This document shows, in pieces, positions 16,235-17,369 of a stretch of 17,369 nt of DNA (the stretch's first letter is position 1; each line of letters opens with the position of its first letter). The DNA lies in contig USAD01000017.1 of NCBI GenBank assembly GCA_900552415.1, positions 1 through 17,369 of the forward strand, given 5' to 3'. This DNA comes from an uncultured Parabacteroides sp. Its GTDB lineage: Bacteria; Bacteroidota; Bacteroidia; Bacteroidales; Tannerellaceae. Below the pieces are notes generated by a model. It was given only the letters and a program-made list of their open reading frames with translations, was not told the DNA's origin and made no database searches. Position numbers and translations under genes: made by a program.

Positions 16235-17101
16235 ATGGGAGGCATCATTATTATCATCGCGATTTTGGTTCCAACGCTTTTGTGCGCTAAGTTGGGCAAT
16301 ATCTATGTCATCCTGATGTTGGTGACCACGATCTGGTTAGGTTCTTTGGGATTCGCTGATGATTATATCAAGGTTTTCCGGAAAAATAAGGAGGGAATGC
16401 ACGGTAAGTTTAAGATTATCGGACAATTCGGTCTTGGTTTGATTGTCGGTCTGGTATTGTTCCTTAGTCCGGATGTTGTAATTCGGGAGAATATGGAGAT
16501 TCGTCATGATAATGTTATTGAAGAGGTCCGTTATCATAAGAATGAGACAAAATCAACAAAGACGACCATCCCGTTTGTCAAGAACAATAATTTCGATTAC
16601 GCGAGCTTGGTCTCTTGGGTTGGTGAATATAAGGAGGAGGCCGCATGGCTCATATTTGTTATAATGGTCATCTTTGTCGTGACTGCCGTTTCTAATGGCG
16701 CAAACCTGACTGATGGATTGGATGGTCTTGCGGCGGGAAGTTCAGCGATCATAGGTATGGCTCTTGGTATCTTGGCCTATATGTCTTCACACGTTGAATT
16801 CGCATCGTTCTTGAACATTATGTTTATCCCAGGTGCGGAAGAATTGGTGATATTTGCGGCGGCGTTTATTGGGGCAACTGTTGGTTTCTTATGGTATAAT
16901 GCCTATCCGGCCCAGGTCTTCATGGGCGATGTGGGCTCGCTGGCCCTGGGCGGTGTGCTCGGCTATCTGGCCCTGCTCTGCAAGCAGGAACTCATCCTGG
17001 CCGTGGTGGGCGGCCTGTTCGTGGCCGAGACCCTGTCGGTCATCATGCAGGTGAGCTATTTCCGCTGGACAGGCGGCAAGCGCCTGTTCCGCATTTCCTG
17101 A
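16235..17101 (+). pseudogene. mraY: MraY remainder, chimeric and missing its C-terminal HHH segment
   Basis: This continues the mraY frame after the amber codon; ATG at 16235 is the Met of PTMGG. Bacteroidetes-type MraY features follow: [21 protein letters not shown] (in part: FADDYIK, catalytic aspartates), the long periplasmic insertion typical of the phylum ([17 protein letters not shown] ... FDYASLVSW), and [16 protein letters not shown]. From [15 protein letters not shown] on, the protein turns into a different MraY ([48 protein letters not shown]) with high-G+C codons. It stops as RLFRIS at 17099-17101, where MraY proteins read RLFRMAPxHHHFE. The HHH segment and the last two helices are absent, so the encoded protein should be inactive. 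Full MraY in this phylum is a little over 400 aa. Confidence 0.85.
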
Positions 17102-17111
17102 CAACTGGACA

Positions 17112-17148
17112 AAAAAGGACCTGAACGCCATGCGTTCAGGTCCTTTTT
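17112..17148. terminator. Strong bidirectional intrinsic terminator
   Basis: GGACCTGAACGC (17117-17128) and GCGTTCAGGTCC (17132-17143) form a perfect 12-bp stem with loop CAT. It is flanked by A5-6 on the left and T5 on the right, so it is a textbook Rho-independent terminator on both strands. It sits 10 bases after the mraY-like stop and 18 bases from the opposing metG stop. Confidence 0.9.
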
Positions 17149-17165
17149 ATCGTTGTGTCAGATGC

Positions 17166-17369
17166 TCAGCACAGCTTGGCGCCGGCGGGCACGCTGTCAT
17201 CGATGAGCATCAGGTGCAGCTTCTCCTCGCCGTGTTCCCGATGGACGGCGGAGATCAGCATGCCGCAGCTGGGGATGCCCATCATCTTGCGGGGCGGCAG
17301 GTTCAGGATGGCGATGGCCGTCTTGCCGATCAGCTGCTCCGGCTCATAGTACTGGTGGATGCCGGAGAG
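17166..17369 (-). CDS. metG: Methionyl-tRNA synthetase, C-terminal tRNA-binding domain (partial)
   Basis: The last 67 residues and stop of a gene entering from the right edge on the minus strand. SGIHQYYEPEQLIGK, AILNLPPRKMMGIPSCGMLIS and LMLIDDSVPAGAKL match the EMAP/Trbp-like tRNA-binding fold at the C-terminus of bacterial MetG. There, the usual pattern is SGIxxxYxPExLxGK, then NLxPRKxxGxxSxGMxLxA. The domain also occurs as free-standing proteins (YgjH, CsaA), so a short stand-alone protein is possible, but the PxGxxV-type ending fits MetG. The gene is G+C-rich, like the tail fused to mraY and unlike everything to the left of about 16900. It probably belongs to another organism (Desulfovibrio/Bilophila-like by resemblance). 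Confidence 0.8.
   Translation of the reverse strand, partial: LSGIHQYYEPEQLIGKTAIAILNLPPRKMMGIPSCGMLISAVHREHGEEKLHLMLIDDSVPAGAKLC

Larger units (their letters stand above)
16900..17369. other. Probably foreign high-G+C segment joined inside mraY
   Basis: Base composition jumps: the line at 16741-16800 is about 42% G+C, while 16921-16980 is about 70% and 16981-17040 about 67% (hand counts). Codon third positions become almost all G or C. The switch falls within the conserved MraY block encoding [10 protein letters not shown], where two unrelated mraY genes could share an exact stretch of bases. The tail reads like a Desulfovibrionaceae MraY and is followed by a high-G+C metG end. A second join may lie near 17093, where the expected MAPxHHH coding sequence gives way to TTCCTGA. 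I infer an assembly chimera. Confidence 0.75.

Noticed and set aside
17155..17349. 64-codon plus-strand ORF at the right edge
   Set aside because: Antisense to the metG tRNA-binding domain, which is recognisable on the minus strand.

Overview
The window looks like a gut Bacteroidales chromosome, most probably Parabacteroides or a close relative. The grounds are a SusC/SusD pair, perfect or near-perfect Bacteroidota -7 elements (TAnnTTTG), weak Shine-Dalgarno sites, a DUF4251 protein, a glycine-lipid acyltransferase pair, and the mraW-ftsL-ftsI-murE-mraY order of the Bacteroidetes division/cell-wall (dcw) cluster. The genus is inferred from remembered family resemblance; no search was run.

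Layout. 1-476: AT-rich DNA with no supportable gene. 477-5042: a two-gene operon for a SusC-like TonB-dependent transporter and its SusD-like lipoprotein, closed by a hairpin terminator. No glycan-degrading enzyme or regulator lies in the window, so the substrate is unknown. 5043-5540: a gene-free stretch with the terminator, two 16-bp perfect palindromes and a 22-bp tandem repeat array. 5541-6893: a MATE exporter. 6963-7568: a DUF4251 secreted protein whose signal peptide is cut by an in-frame TAA. 7622-8863: a secreted YD-repeat-like protein with a sorting-type C-terminus. A long hairpin separates it from the convergent acyltransferase operon (8985-10788, minus strand), which matches GlsA/GlsB of glycine-lipid synthesis. 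A 235-base divergent region leads to rsmH (mraW), ftsL-like, ftsI, murE and mraY (11033 onward). These genes are 2-23 bases apart and supply septal peptidoglycan precursors and synthesis. No mraZ lies in front of rsmH.

The right end is abnormal. mraY carries an in-frame amber codon at codon 69. Near 16900-16930 the DNA switches abruptly from about 42% to about 68% G+C (hand counts on 60-base lines). The reading frame continues as a MraY tail of proteobacterial (Desulfovibrio/Bilophila-like) character, then stops before the conserved HHH segment. A strong bidirectional terminator and the 3' end of a high-G+C metG on the minus strand follow. The simplest reading is an assembly chimera between two gut bacteria, joined inside a conserved mraY block, so sequence right of about 16900 should not be assigned to the same genome without read-level proof.

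I did not find a convincing new biological system. The most unusual items are the mraY chimera, the two nonsense codons, and the repeat/palindrome cluster at 5178-5348.
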